In this document: positions 54,137-64,000 of the stretch, piece after piece
Layout: each line of letters begins with the position of its first letter
How positions within the stretch are numbered: the stretch's first letter is position 1
Assembly (NCBI GenBank): GCA_001510575.1
Contig: LNGK01000010.1
Coordinates: forward strand, 1,589,111-1,653,110
DNA: 64,000 nucleotides
Direction: 5' to 3'
Source: Knoxdaviesia capensis
Lineage: Eukaryota; Ascomycota; Sordariomycetes; Microascales; Gondwanamycetaceae
Made by a program: the position numbers and the translations under genes
Notes under the pieces: model-generated
Told to the model about the DNA's origin: nothing
Seen by the model: only the letters and a program-made list of their open reading frames with translations
Database searches by the model: none

Positions 54137-55474
54137 ATGGCTACAGCTACAGCCGGCCTTAGCCCACACCCAACGAGCTCGGCATCGAGCTCGGCGTCGT
54201 CCCCGGCTCCGGCTGCGGGTCCGTCAACCATGCCGTCGCTTCGGGACCGGATCCCCAAGCTCCAACCTCGCCGCAAGCCGAGCGAGCCTGCCAATTCCAT
54301 CCCGATCCCCGAAACCCCCAATCTCCCTCCCCCGATTGCCGACATCTCTGCCGTCTCGTTCCAGATCCCGTCTCGCCGGATCCTCTCGCATAAAGACCAC
54401 GAGCTCTTCCTCGCCTCCCCCACATTCAAGCTTATCCAGGCATGGATCTTCCGCCTGGCGGAGTCCGTTATCGACACGACACGGTCCTCGGTTAAAGACT
54501 CCGATATCAGCCCTAAGGTGCAGACCATCCTGGGAATCCTGGACGAGGCGGAGGAGCTTGTCAAGCAGGCCCCGCCTGACGAGCAGGGCGGTTCGCGGTT
54601 CGGCAACAAGGCGTTCCGCGACTTCGTGGATGCCGCGAAGGCACACATGGCGGAGTGGCACGCCAAGCTGGGCGTTCCAGCCGGCGACGCCACCGCCGAG
54701 GTGTCGACGTATCTTGCCCACTCGTTCGGCAACCGCGCGCGCATCGACTACGGCTCCGGCCACGAGCTCAACTTCATGATCTGGCTGCTGTGCCTGTACC
54801 AGCTGGGCGTGGTCACCACGTCGGACTTCTCGGCGCTGGTGCTGCGGGTGTTTGTGCGGTACCTGGAGGTCATGCGCGGCATCCAGCTGTCGTACTACCT
54901 GGAGCCGGCGGGGTCGCACGGCGTGTGGGGGCTCGACGACTACCAGTTCCTGCCGTTCCTGTTCGGTGCTTCGCAGCTGCTGAACCACCGGTTCCTGACG
55001 CCGCGGTCGATCCACCAGGACCTGATCATCGAGGAGTACGGCGCGGAGTACCTGTACTTTGGCCAGGTGGCGTTTGTCAACAGCACCAAGACCGTCAAGG
55101 GCCTGCGGTGGCACAGCCCGATGCTGGACGACATCTCGTCGGCCAAGTCGTGGGCCAAGATCGAGGGCGGCATGCGGCGCATGTTTGTGGCCGAGGTGCT
55201 GAAGAAGCTCCCCGTCATGCAGCACTTCTTGTTCGGCTCGCTAGTGCCGGCCGTCGAGGGCATGAGCACCGAGGCTGAGGCCGGGCTCGAGTCGGAGGAG
55301 AACGAGGAGGATGGCGGCGAGCTGCACGTGCACGGAGACGGCGATGTTCCGCACAAGCATGAGCCTACTGGATGGGGAGATTGCTGTGGTATCAAGGTGC
55401 CGAGCAGCCTTGCTGCTGCCCAGGAGTCGAGAAAGCAGAATGCGAACTCGCTGAGACGGATTCCGTTTGACTAA
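54137..55474 (+). CDS. Serine/threonine phosphatase 2A activator (PTPA; Rrd1/Rrd2 family peptidyl-prolyl isomerase)
   Basis: A single-exon frame of 445 residues runs from ATG 54137 (MATATAGLSPHP). The frame opens 23 codons earlier, but those codons are unlike the family. After about 75 disordered Ser/Pro residues comes the all-helical PTPA fold: IPSRRILSHKDHELFLASPT, RFGNKAFRDFVDAA, DYGSGHELNFMIWLLCLYQL, YYLEPAGSHGVWGLDDYQFL and MLDDISSAKSWAKIEGGM, all hallmark segments. PTPA binds ATP and PP2A catalytic subunits and helps them acquire the active metal-loaded state, in cytosol and nucleus. The Glu-rich C-terminal extension ending GWGDCCGIKVPSS suggests the Rrd1-like paralogue, but I cannot settle Rrd1 against Rrd2 without alignment. 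The gene is convergent with the hydratase gene. Confidence 0.93.
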   Translation: MATATAGLSPHPTSSASSSASSPAPAAGPSTMPSLRDRIPKLQPRRKPSEPANSIPIPETPNLPPPIADISAVSFQIPSRRILSHKDHELFLASPTFKLIQAWIFRLAESVIDTTRSSVKDSDISPKVQTILGILDEAEELVKQAPPDEQGGSRFGNKAFRDFVDAAKAHMAEWHAKLGVPAGDATAEVSTYLAHSFGNRARIDYGSGHELNFMIWLLCLYQLGVVTTSDFSALVLRVFVRYLEVMRGIQLSYYLEPAGSHGVWGLDDYQFLPFLFGASQLLNHRFLTPRSIHQDLIIEEYGAEYLYFGQVAFVNSTKTVKGLRWHSPMLDDISSAKSWAKIEGGMRRMFVAEVLKKLPVMQHFLFGSLVPAVEGMSTEAEAGLESEENEEDGGELHVHGDGDVPHKHEPTGWGDCCGIKVPSSLAAAQESRKQNANSLRRIPFD

Positions 55475-55770
55475 GCCAACGGAACCGAACCATCTTGAAA
55501 AGAAGTAAAAAAAAATGAATAACGAAAAAAAGAAAAAAGATTCGGAGGAAGAAAGGGTTTCACGCCTGAAAATAAAATCAAGATATCAATTCCGTTGATG
55601 CACCATATACTCCAAATCCTAGATAATGTTATGTACTCTTTTTTGTATCTGATCAATTTTCCAACTTTGAGTGTATGTCCTCAGGATGATCAGACACTTC
55701 CAGGATATGTGCGAGAGAAAATGCCTTCCGGGCTTTCAAACCCAGAGTAATCCCTCATAGTAGTCACAAT

Positions 55771-56849
55771 TTACAGCTTGTTCTTGCCTCCAACACACTG
55801 AATCAAAGCCCGACCGTTGATAAGACACACCTTACCCCCCACAACAGCCGTCTCAAAGCGCACATCCTCGAACTCGCCCACCATCTCGCCAGTCCGCCAC
55901 ACGCGCGTGACCAAGGTATCCCCGGGCAACACGGGGCTCGCGAAGCGCGCGCCGAACTCCGACAGGTTCGCGGGATCGCTGCCGCCCAGGCGGGCCAACA
56001 AGCTGTGCGCCACCTGGTTCCACTGGAACAGGCCGTGCGCAATATCGCCCGCAAAGCCCATGGCGCGGCCGGGCTCGGGTGTGGCGTGCAGCGGGTTGTA
56101 GTCGCCGTTGAGGCGGTACAGCAGCGCAGCCTCGCGCGACGTGGCGATCTCAAAAGTGAAGTCCGGCGCGCGCGCGGGGGCCGCGGGGGGCGGGGCGTCG
56201 CCGCCGGGCGGGCCGCGCGGACCGCCCCAGCCGCCCTGGGCCACGTAGAACAGGCTCGCGGCGACGCGCGTGTACAGCTGGTCACCGGCGGCCGCGTCGA
56301 CCAGGTCCTCGTGCACCGAGAGCACCGTGCCGGAGCGGCCCTTGTCGTACACGCCGGCCACGGTCGTGCGGATCTCGAAGCGCCGGCCGGCCGACGTGGT
56401 CGGGAGTGGCCGGACGAGCGAGATGGTGCGCTGGCCGTCGACGACGCGCGTGGCGTCGAAGGCGGGCACGTCGGGGATTTTGATCGCCTTCTGCACGGAG
56501 TAGAAGTCGATTACTTCCTGCGTGGCACCCTTGAAACCTACGGAAGGTGGGCGAATTGGTGGTTAGAGCTGTTGGGCTGAGGAATAATGCAAACGCTGTG
56601 GCATGTCTTACCGAGAACAACCGGGTATGTTGGGAAAACAGCGAAGTTGGGATGGAGCTCCTGTTGAGATATTAGCAGCAAACTCGGGTTTCGAACGTTG
56701 TTCTCTCAGATTCAGTGGCCAAGACTCACATAAAGAAACTGCAGCTCACTTGCAGTGCATCCAATGGAGTTGGCAAACAACAACACATCCCGCTTCAGCC
56801 ATCGCACCGGCTGGCGAGGATACTCAAAACCGACACCTGGAGCGGACAT
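55771..56849 (-). CDS. Peroxisomal MaoC-like hydratase (enoyl-CoA hydratase 2 family)
   Basis: Exons 56849-56730, 56660-56612 and 56537-55771 give 311 residues. The N-terminal hot-dog half reads YPRQPVRWLKRDVLLFANSI and ELHPNFAVFPTYPVVLGFKG, as in the hydratase-2 part of fungal multifunctional enzyme Fox2. The C-terminal half has the catalytic motif GDYNPLH (Asp202, His207) followed by AMGFAGDIAHGL, matching the hydratase-2 signature. The C-terminus NKL is a plausible PTS1 peroxisomal signal. The likely reaction is reversible hydration of trans-2-enoyl-CoA to (3R)-hydroxyacyl-CoA in beta-oxidation or a related acyl-CoA pathway. A Gly/Pro-rich insert at about 158-180 separates the two hot-dog halves. 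The gene is divergent from the cytidine deaminase gene. Exon 2 is only 49 bases, but phase and family sequence both support it. Confidence 0.9.
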
Positions 56850-57570
56850 TTTCAAAAAAAGATTGTGGAAAAAGTGGTTCAATCTCATATCTAAACGCTT
56901 CAGCTTGATGAATCCTTCGTTTGGAAATTCTCCGATTTCCGAACAAGGAGCTCAGGAGACCGGCACATGATGAAGAAAAAACTGCAAAGTGACCTCGGCT
57001 GAGACTCGGCTGAGTTGGTGATCAACGACCAGGGACCGATTATCTAGATAATCTGGTTAGGGTTAACCCCGCCAACCCCAGACTCAACCCTAGCTATAGG
57101 GTTAGGGCTGCTTTCCGTGACGATTGCGGTTGCATACACGACATTGACGCCGAGCATGTCCCAGGACAAACAAGCAATTCCCAAACGGTCGACATTTCAG
57201 GAGTCCTCTTCGTGATAGATCTAAGTTTAGTCACTGAGTCCCCAGTTTGCCCCGTCTCCACCAAGCTTATCATAAATCCATCCTTTATTGTTGCTTTCAA
57301 GCTTCCCAAGAGCTTTATCAGATAAGAGATCCGGAGCTGGCCGTCTGCGCCACCTAAAAGCGTTGCCCCCCCCATCCCTTCATTTCACATTCCAATCCAA
57401 CCGTCACCATCACCTTTACGATACTTCATTCAGGAGAACTTTCACTTTTCACTTTTTCCCTTTGCAACCCCAGAACTCAAGGCTTCATCTCTCTCTTAGC
57501 TGTCGACGAACTTCTTGCCTGCCAAACATCTCCGCCTTCCCCCCCCAGCCCTATTTTCAAGACCGCAACA
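56850..57570. promoter_or_regulatory. Divergent promoter with telomere-like repeats
   Basis: These 721 bases between divergent start codons hold no gene. TTAGGGTTAACCC (57057-57069) and the inverted pair AACCCTA/TAGGGTT (57086-57103) followed by AGGG lie roughly midway. The right end is CT-rich leader for the deaminase gene. Confidence 0.6.
57057..57107. repeat. Telomere-like TTAGGG cluster in a divergent promoter
   Basis: Within 51 bases there are TTAGGGTTAACCC, an inverted repeat AACCCTA-GCTA-TAGGGTT, and a further TTAGGG. These are interstitial copies of the telomere unit used by filamentous ascomycetes and candidate sites for a Tbf1-like Myb factor. Confidence 0.65.
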
Positions 57571-58389
57571 ATGACCCAGCCCCCTCCAATCCACTCCGCC
57601 CGCGATGCTGCGGCCGTGGCGGCCGTGTGCGCGGCGCACAAGCTGAGCGCGGCGGACTTCGCAACCGTGCACAGCGGCGCGGTGGCGGCTAAGGCGACGG
57701 CGTACTGCCCGTACAGTCAGTTCCGGGTCGGCGCGGTGGTGCTGGGCCCGGCGGAGGCCAGCATCACGTCGGGCGCCAACGTTGAGAACGCGTCGTACCC
57801 GGTCACCACGTGTGCGGAGCGCGTGGCGCTCGCGCGCGCGGTCACCGATGGCGTGCGGGGGTTCCGGGCCGTCGGCGTGGCCACCGATGTGTCGCCGCCC
57901 GCGAGCCCGTGCGGGATGTGCCGGCAATTGTGAGTTTTTTTTTTCCCTTTGTGTGTTTGGCTGTGTGCTTGTTTTGGGAGGAGATGAATCCACAGAGAAT
58001 GGGGGGGGAAAAAAGGAGAGGAGCTGTGGGAACTGCGGATTCTCCCTCTGCCCCCCCTCTCGGGTTGCTTGGGGTTACGATGAGGATGGACTGACCTAAT
58101 TCTTATTCCACAGTATCCGCGAGTTCTGCGCTCTGGAAACACCGATTCTCATGTTTGACAAGGACGACAACTTCGCAGTTCTGACTCTTGGCCAGGTAGG
58201 GTTACCACATCCCCCCCCCACAGTGTCGTAACCGAGCACGACGGTTCACACACCACATACACCCCATCGTCGCATAAGGGAACCCCCTTACTGATCGTTT
58301 GCTTTCGTTTGCAGCTTCTACCCATCTCGTTTGGCCCTGACAGCCTGCCATCGCCCGAAGCGCTTGTTGCAGCCCGGAGCTCGGCGTAA
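57571..58389 (+). CDS. cdd1: Cytidine deaminase
   Basis: Three exons, 57571-57929, 58114-58195 and 58315-58389, encode 171 residues, the size of tetrameric cytidine deaminases. AYCPYSQFRVGAVV (45-57) and SGANVENASYP form the substrate site. The zinc motif is complete: CAE at 81-83 (Cys81, catalytic Glu83) with PCGMC (Cys114 and Cys117). Intron 1 splits the Phe codon in CRQFIREFC. The C-terminus (LPISFGPDSL) is typical. The enzyme converts cytidine and deoxycytidine to uridine forms in pyrimidine salvage, in the cytosol. The N-terminal 40 residues are Ala-rich. Identity is secure. Confidence 0.96.
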
Positions 58390-59224
58390 GGGGAGTGAAA
58401 GGGCAAGAGAAAAATTGCCCGCTTTAGCCTATGCGCACGCCCGGACTCGTGGAAATGGGACAGCAGGCGCAAGAGGCCATGCGAGCCAATGATCTAGAAG
58501 CGGCGGGGCGCATATGAGGTTCGTCACGGAGAGTGTGCAGTTGCATGCGTTGTCTCTTGGGGGTGGGCTGTTTGCTTCTCCTCTTCTTGGGGAGGATCCC
58601 CAGACTGCCCCAACGTGTGATTTGGGTCGGAGTTGGAGATGTGGCAGTTGCATTCCTTTCTGTCGGGTATTTGGGATGCGCACCACACGCCACACCGGTT
58701 GGATCTGTGGTGTTGTGCCGTGGCATTGCGGCGGAGACGGGATGTTCGGGGAGGTCTCTCCGGCATTTCTCCAGACAAATGGCTTGGAGTCCACCAGGGC
58801 GGAATTTCCCACAAACACGCATAGGGTCAACCAAGACAAGAAGAATAGTGGCACAGACTGGAGATGAACAGAGGATGGACATACATGGAAGCCCTGATCT
58901 GGAGTTTGATGATTATAACCACTAAAGGCCATTGGGAGAAGGCCATGGAGCTATAAACCCTAATCTGATGAATATTTGAACCCTTTGCACTCCCTCGAAG
59001 AAAGGTCTGGTGATGACTCTGAGCATGAACTAGTTACTGGAAACTCTATGTGCTTTGGTGTGTCTTGATAATCGTAACTTATACCACGAGTAAAGGGCAC
59101 TCACTAGTAATGAACTTTGTATATAAAAAATAGCTATATAGGAAAGCCAGTGCCCTGATCCTCCTCCTTTCAAAGAAGAGATAAATCGAGAACCGCTTCA
59201 ATACTAGGCTAGCCACCTAAAGAT

Positions 59225-60085
59225 ATGGATAGAAGATCTATGGCAGATTCTGATGAGATCGTTATCATTCGTTATAATGATGATGATAATGCAGGCAGAT
59301 CAGCAAGTCATCGAAAACCATCTTGGTGGTATTTAACCAAAGTCTGGGATGCCTTACATAGGTTAGAAGGTGCAAGGTAATCTGAGGTATGGTTACTGCA
59401 TCAGCCCTCTCAACATCTATTCACTCAAGTCCGCCTCTCTCCTTTCCATCTCCCTCCCCCTCTCAGTATTCACAACCCATATCTCCAATTTCCACATCCC
59501 ACAATGTCTCTCACCATTCATGAGTCTTGAGCTCATCAACTGAGAAGTTTTCTCCCTTCAGTTTTCTTCTTCCAAGAACATCTCTACCGATCCAAACTCT
59601 CCAGAAAGAGTTGACGATATCCTATGCATTAAGCCCACTTAAGCACGAGAATGGAGTGATCCATTTCTTCACGAAACAGGACATTGAATACCACCAGCTA
59701 GCTCCAGGGAGATTGGGAACACGGGCCAAGGGCTTTTGGGGGTGCCGGCGTGCAGAATGGAATGAACCTCGTTCACGACCCCGTTGGTGATGGGATGTGG
59801 TTTCCACCGATTTGGAGGCCCAGAGTGATCTTAAAACAGGTGCACTGGTGAATGATACTTGATATAATGCCGTGTGAATATGACGAAGAGAGAAACTATG
59901 CCACTGAACTTCAAACTTTCGAAGTGAACCCCATAGTGTCTGCTAGTAGCCGAACACATGTCGTTGGGCAAGTAACCCTAGTCTCATCCGGCACAACCCT
60001 AGGACTACAGGGACGGAGTACATGTGCCGGTCGGCAGCTGGTCCGGCCCAGCTCACTAGAATCACCTGTACAAGCGCAACAATGA
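59225..60085 (+). pseudogene. Decayed gene-like region, or unrecognised gene with unclear exons
   Basis: A TATATAAA box at 59120-59127 precedes a 51-codon frame at 59225-59380 (starts MDRRSMADSDEIVIIRYN, contains KPSWWYLTKVWDALHRLEG). Downstream, a frame from 59527 reads protein-like text (ISYALSPLKHENGVIHFFTK, DIEYHQLAPGRLGTRAKG). It appears to shift by one base at the T/G run near 59733-59741 into a frame reading GAGVQNGMNLVHDPVGDGMW and FPPIWRPRVILKQ. That frame is closed by a TGA at 59849 and then stays open again to 60085 (CEYDEERNYATELQTFEVNP). One shift plus one stop in a continuous-looking frame suggests a pseudogene, a sequencing error, or an intron I could not place. I do not recognise the family. 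Confidence 0.3.
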
Positions 60086-60171
60086 GATATCGAGAAGATA
60101 GACTGCAGGGCCAGTCCAGGGAAATCATGTAAGAGATCCTGTTCTGGATGAGGCTGTCACAACGTCCCAGT

Positions 60172-60172
<1 letters not shown>

Positions 60173-60215
<43 letters not shown>
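60173..60215 (+). repeat. (AC)21 microsatellite
   Basis: About 21 uninterrupted AC units, the longest dinucleotide run in the window. Confidence 0.95.
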
Positions 60216-60221
<6 letters not shown>

Positions 60222-63200
60222 GGCTCAGTGCCTACGAGCACACGACCCATGGGGGGAAGTCCTGTCCAGGCCTAGCTCAGAAATTCGGGGGCAGCGGGCC
60301 CTTTTGACATTGACAATTGCGGAAGCCAACGACGGCAACATGCATATCTGCGAATCTGGGGCGAGTTGGAGGAAGGGAGGAGAGGCTGAAAGGGAAAAGC
60401 CGAGGCGAGACGGGTGAGTGGGTTATGGAGTTAGAGCCTGCAAGTACTTACACACACATGACATTGAACATTCTGCTGGGCCCTGGCTGTTTTTCCAGAT
60501 AATCCCACGTACCACGAAGCTGCCCGCACTTTTGTGAACAAGGCCTAAACGCCGCCCTCCCATGCCAGCAAGCAGTAGTGTATCTCGTGTTTAAGCGTTT
60601 GTGCGTTGAACTTATCCAGTTTGCCACCATTACCACCCCCCCACATTTGCAAGACCGAAGAACAAACGGCACCAAAACACCGACGACGGCCATGGTGATG
60701 ACCACAGAGAATAATCACGGGCACACGCAAACGGTCTTTTCCCGAGGCGATGGTGGGCACAACGGGGGAGCGGACCTGGGGGATGCGCACCAATCACATC
60801 CGCCTGCAGCAGTGGCTGTTCGGAGTCGGTCCGAACACAGAGCCCGGCTAGCAACAGGGACCGCCGGGGGTGGAGCCGGGTGCGCAGGCATACAGTCCAG
60901 TACATACAGAAAAAAACTGGAGAACGAACCGAGACAACAAAAATATACAGTACTGATAGGTGCTGCGTGGTGTTTGTGTGGTTGCGACACGGCGATGCAC
61001 GAAACTGCTCAGGCCAACTTAAACGTCCGGAACATTTTAATTTTTGTTTTGTTAAACGGGGGGGATGATCGTGGTAACCGTCCTTTGAATTGGCCGGTAG
61101 TTGGACACCACCCCCGGTAGAGTTGCAGTTACGTTGAGGTTTATGCGCCGGCCTATGAGTGGTTGGGAGTCCGGGGGAGGAGAAGCCGGGAGGCAAAAAG
61201 AAAAGAAAAAAGTTTCATAGAGAGAGAAAAACCGCAGAGAGAGGGAGAGGGAGAAATGAGGTACGGAGAGAGGAAAGTCTGGGGAAGCTGGGGAAATGTG
61301 ATTATGTGGGTATCAAATCTGGAGGAACGGGCTGGGGAGAAGGAGATGCGCGGAAGCATTGGCCAGTGATGCTGGCTTTGAGCGGATATATGCTCTGGCG
61401 ATGGGCCACATCTGTGGGAGTCCAAGCAGGAAGAAGCAATTTCGTTCTCCAGGTTATGTATCCTCGAGTCTTCCATCTTCGACATATAATTCGAATCAAT
61501 TTCAACGTCCTCGACCATCATGCCTCGGCCGTCCTCGGACCGGAGCCTTGCCGCCGCTGTAATACGGTAACGGATCTCCAATGAATATAAGATCGATATA
61601 CAACAAAACGCTGCGGGGGCCCCCTTCTGAAGGTTCTTTTCAGGTCTCACCTTTATTGCCGTCTTAGGTATCATCCGGAAGGGCAAAAAAAGCTATACGC
61701 ATTACATTATCTCCGTAAATTGTGGATGTGGCCAGGGTGGTTTACACTCTATGAATTTTTGCTTTTTTTTATATTTATATTTATATCTTAGTGTTTTTTA
61801 GGGTGCATCGAGGCTAGCTGTGCCAGTGCGATTGCCGCGGGGTGTCAGGGATGTTCTCGCACATAGTGCCACAAGAAAGAGAAAGACCGTGTTTTTCCCT
61901 TCCCCGAGAGAGATCAGCGAGATGGGGTACGGGGTAGAAGCAAAAGTCAGAGACAGCAGCTTGGATAGGAAGTTCAGAGTGTGCCTGGTGAAGCTGGTTC
62001 CCGGTCTGCCACTCACAACCGATCGTGCGATGTGTGTGTGTTCTGGAAGCGGGAGAAGAGTGCTCTAGAAGGGTTAGACTGAACCCCCCCCAAAAAACGA
62101 AAAAGCGGGAATAGCAGAATCCTCCCGAGATGCGGGAGGGAGGAGAGAACACACGCACAAAGGAAGTGCAGCAAGGGTTGGGTGTCTTGTGTCATCAAGA
62201 GCTGGCGGTGACCAGAACCGAAGAGAGAAAGAAAGGAAATCAAAAGCGCTCCTATAGGCATCGGTTCCGCGGCTTGGAAGGAAACAAGAAAGAAAGAAAG
62301 CTGGTGGCCTTGATTACTTGGGGGAGGGGGCGTGTGGGTGTGGGTGTGTTTGGGTAGAGGAGATTAGGCGCGGTACGACACTGCTCTGCTCGGGGAAGTC
62401 GGGAGAGAAAGAGAGAAAAAGTGATGATGGGCGGTGATGCTGGGTTGACGTTGGAGGTTGGCGCCGGAGATGCGGTCGGCGGCGGTGAGATTTGCTTAAC
62501 TGGGGGGTGTGATTTAATGATCTGGGGAAGGGAATGGACATGAACGTGTTTATCCTCATTTGGGTTTCTCTCCTTCTGTCTTTCTCTCTCTCTGTCTCTC
62601 TTGCTGTACGTCTCATTTTTGGTGATACCCGAGTGTATGTAGTCGATATCGGTGACACAGGCAGAAAGACACATCCCCCAGCCTAGACTGAGAACGCTCT
62701 AGTTGAGGCTCTTCCTACCCACGGCTTTTGGCGATCAGGTTAGCTAGCTGTATGGACGCTACAAAAACTCCCCGACCGGGATATAGGCAAGATACAGTGG
62801 TGGTCACTGGACTAGTTAGTTCTTCTCATAAGATCTCATAAGAAGGGCAGCAAGCCTCCTTCGCTTGGGCTTCCGTTGTTTTCTGCCGATGGTCCACATA
62901 TTTCCCCAGATAAATGGATGGGTGAGGGGAAAGGGGGGCGTGTCACCAACACACCCTGCTTGTTGATGATGATGCTTCATGATTTGCACTGCTACTGCAA
63001 CTCACCTCTTCGTGTTCATCTCCCAAGTTTTCGAGGGAGGCAAAGAAAAAGAGAAAGAAAAAAAAAGGAATGCTCCCCTCCTGGTCCAGTCCCTTGTCCA
63101 GAGCTTCCATCGTGACAAGTGCGGAAAGCTGGGCTGGCCTCGCCGACCTTCACGCACATGCACACACACAAACACACACCCCCCGGGCGGATCCAGAGCC

Positions 63201-63396
63201 AGAAAACACCATCGAAGCGACAACAACGAAAAGTCCGGGGAAAGGCAAAAAGAGAGAGTAAAAAAGGGTATTGGAGGACCAGGGAGGGAGAGACTCCATC
63301 TTGAAGCTGCATGTGCAAGCTTAAGTGGAACGGGGGAGGGCGAGCTCTAGTTGGCAGAGCTCTCTCTCTTTCTCTACTCTCTCTCTCTCGTCCGTG

Positions 63397-63403
63397 TATA
63401 TAA
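63397..63403 (+). promoter_or_regulatory. TATA box of the sugar transporter gene
   Basis: TATATAA sits 185-191 bases before the ATG at 63588, just downstream of a long CT run, a strong fungal core-promoter arrangement. Confidence 0.6.
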
Positions 63404-63587
63404 GGACCGGCGAGAGCCCTCGACTTTTTCTGTGCTACGGCTGCTTGTGTCTTGCTTTCTGTCTCCTTGTGCTCTTCCCCCTCTCCTGTCTGTGGCTTTG
63501 GCTTTTCCTCTCTCCATAGCCAGTGTTCTTTCTTCCTTGACAACTCCCCCTTATCCCAGACACAAGCCAGAAAGAAACCCACCCAAG

Positions 63588-64000
63588 ATGGCGCGTCTCC
63601 CCAAGATCAGTGAGTTTCTTCGAACCCGTCCAACCATCTAGCCCCCCCTAAAAAAGTTCATCTATCCAGAACCGCCAAAGTCCTGACCTGTCCCTCTTTT
63701 CTCCTGCACAGCAAACACGTACTTCGTGGCCCTCGTGGCCACCGTCGGCGGCATGCTGTTCGGCTTCGACATCTCGTCCATGTCGGCCATCGTCATCACC
63801 GACCAGTACATCGACTACTTCGACAACCCGAGCGGCGTCATCCAGGGCGCCATCGGCTCGGCGCTGGCCGCCGGCTCCGTGCTCGGCAGCTTGATGGCCG
63901 GCCCCGTGTCGGATCGCTGGGGCCGCCGCGACAGCATCTTCTTCGCCTGTCTGTGGTGGCTCGCCGGAACCGCCGTGCAGGTCGCCACCACCGGCTTCGG
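63588..64000 (+). CDS. MFS monosaccharide transporter, 5' part (cut by window end)
   Basis: Exon 1 (63588-63609) encodes MARLPKI plus one base. After an intron with GTGAGT donor and GCACAG acceptor, exon 2 starts at 63712 and runs off the right edge, giving about 104 residues so far. TNTYFVALVATVGGMLFGFD is the first membrane helix of a sugar-porter MFS protein, with the conserved GxLFGxD pattern. ISSMSAIVITDQY and GAIGSALAAGSVLGSLMAG (helix 2) follow, then the loop 2-3 signature DRWGRRDS. This places it in the hexose/monosaccharide transporter family (plasma-membrane sugar:H+ symporters or facilitators). Substrate cannot be told from this part. A TATA box and CT-rich leader suggest strong, regulated expression. 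Confidence 0.92.

Larger units (their letters stand above)
58390..63587. other. 5.2-kb mostly gene-free region upstream of the sugar transporter
   Basis: No intact gene is supported. It begins with the 3' side of the deaminase gene, including a 28-codon frame at 58431-58517. An AT-richer island at about 58.9-60.1 kb holds a decayed gene-like region, listed separately. An (AC)21 run is at 60173-60215, TACAGTAC-type units are near 60948-60954, and the last 300 bases carry the transporter promoter with a TATA box. Remaining open frames are short and skew-driven. Confidence 0.5.

Noticed and set aside
1..64000. Secondary-metabolite cluster, CRISPR, prophage or intact transposon
   Set aside because: No polyketide or peptide synthetase, repeat-spacer array, integrase, transposase, reverse transcriptase or terminal repeats were seen.

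Overview
The window reads as nuclear DNA of a filamentous ascomycete (Pezizomycotina, most likely Eurotiomycetes). Supporting signs are introns of about 60-250 bases with GTAAGT/GTGAGT-type donors and C/TAG acceptors, CTGAC-like branch points, GC-rich exons set in CT-rich leaders, and the gene families present. The organism assignment is inference. No bacterial operons, CRISPR arrays, rRNA, convincing tRNA or intact transposon were seen.

Layout. 1-172 (-): first exon of a truncated membrane-type gene. 1427-2749 (+): peroxisomal 2,4-dienoyl-CoA reductase. 2750-8171: long gene-free stretch ending in a CT-rich leader. 8172-9191 (+): disordered Ser/Pro-rich protein. 10925-12403 (+): secreted Ser/Thr/Pro-rich protein. 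13461-17373 (-): TRP-like/flavin-carrier-family membrane protein. 21194-23509 (-): MutL homologue of Mlh2 type. 24439-25934 (-): PWI/RS splicing factor, divergent from 26590-27533 (+), the proteasome chaperone Nas2. 28594-29979 (+): Ran GTPase. 31241-33484 (+): ten-exon serine carboxypeptidase. 33485-39202: gene-poor. 39203-41472 (+): Yox1/Yhp1-like homeodomain factor. 43231-45051 (-): NAD kinase. 45052-52563: 7.5 kb with no supported gene. 52564-53652 (-): exosome subunit Rrp46, divergent from 54137-55474 (+), a PP2A activator (PTPA). 55771-56849 (-): peroxisomal hydratase-2-like protein, divergent from 57571-58389 (+), cytidine deaminase. 58390-63587: mostly gene-free, with a decayed gene-like region near 59.2-60.1 kb. 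63588-64000 (+): 5' end of a sugar transporter.

Most genes are housekeeping and unrelated in pathway: RNA processing (Rrp46, PWI/RS factor), nuclear transport (Ran), proteasome assembly (Nas2), mismatch repair, PP2A regulation, NADP supply and pyrimidine salvage. Two encode likely peroxisomal fatty-acid enzymes (dienoyl-CoA reductase, hydratase 2) but lie 54 kb apart. There is no biosynthetic gene cluster.

I did not find a clear new multi-gene system. The best leads are a 23-base micro-exon carrying the catalytic Ser motif of the carboxypeptidase, a recurring TACTGTAC-type palindrome confined to intergenic DNA, telomere-like repeats in two promoters, and the broken gene-like stretch near 59.5 kb. 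Exon boundaries were worked out by hand from splice signals, reading phase and remembered family consensus, without alignments.
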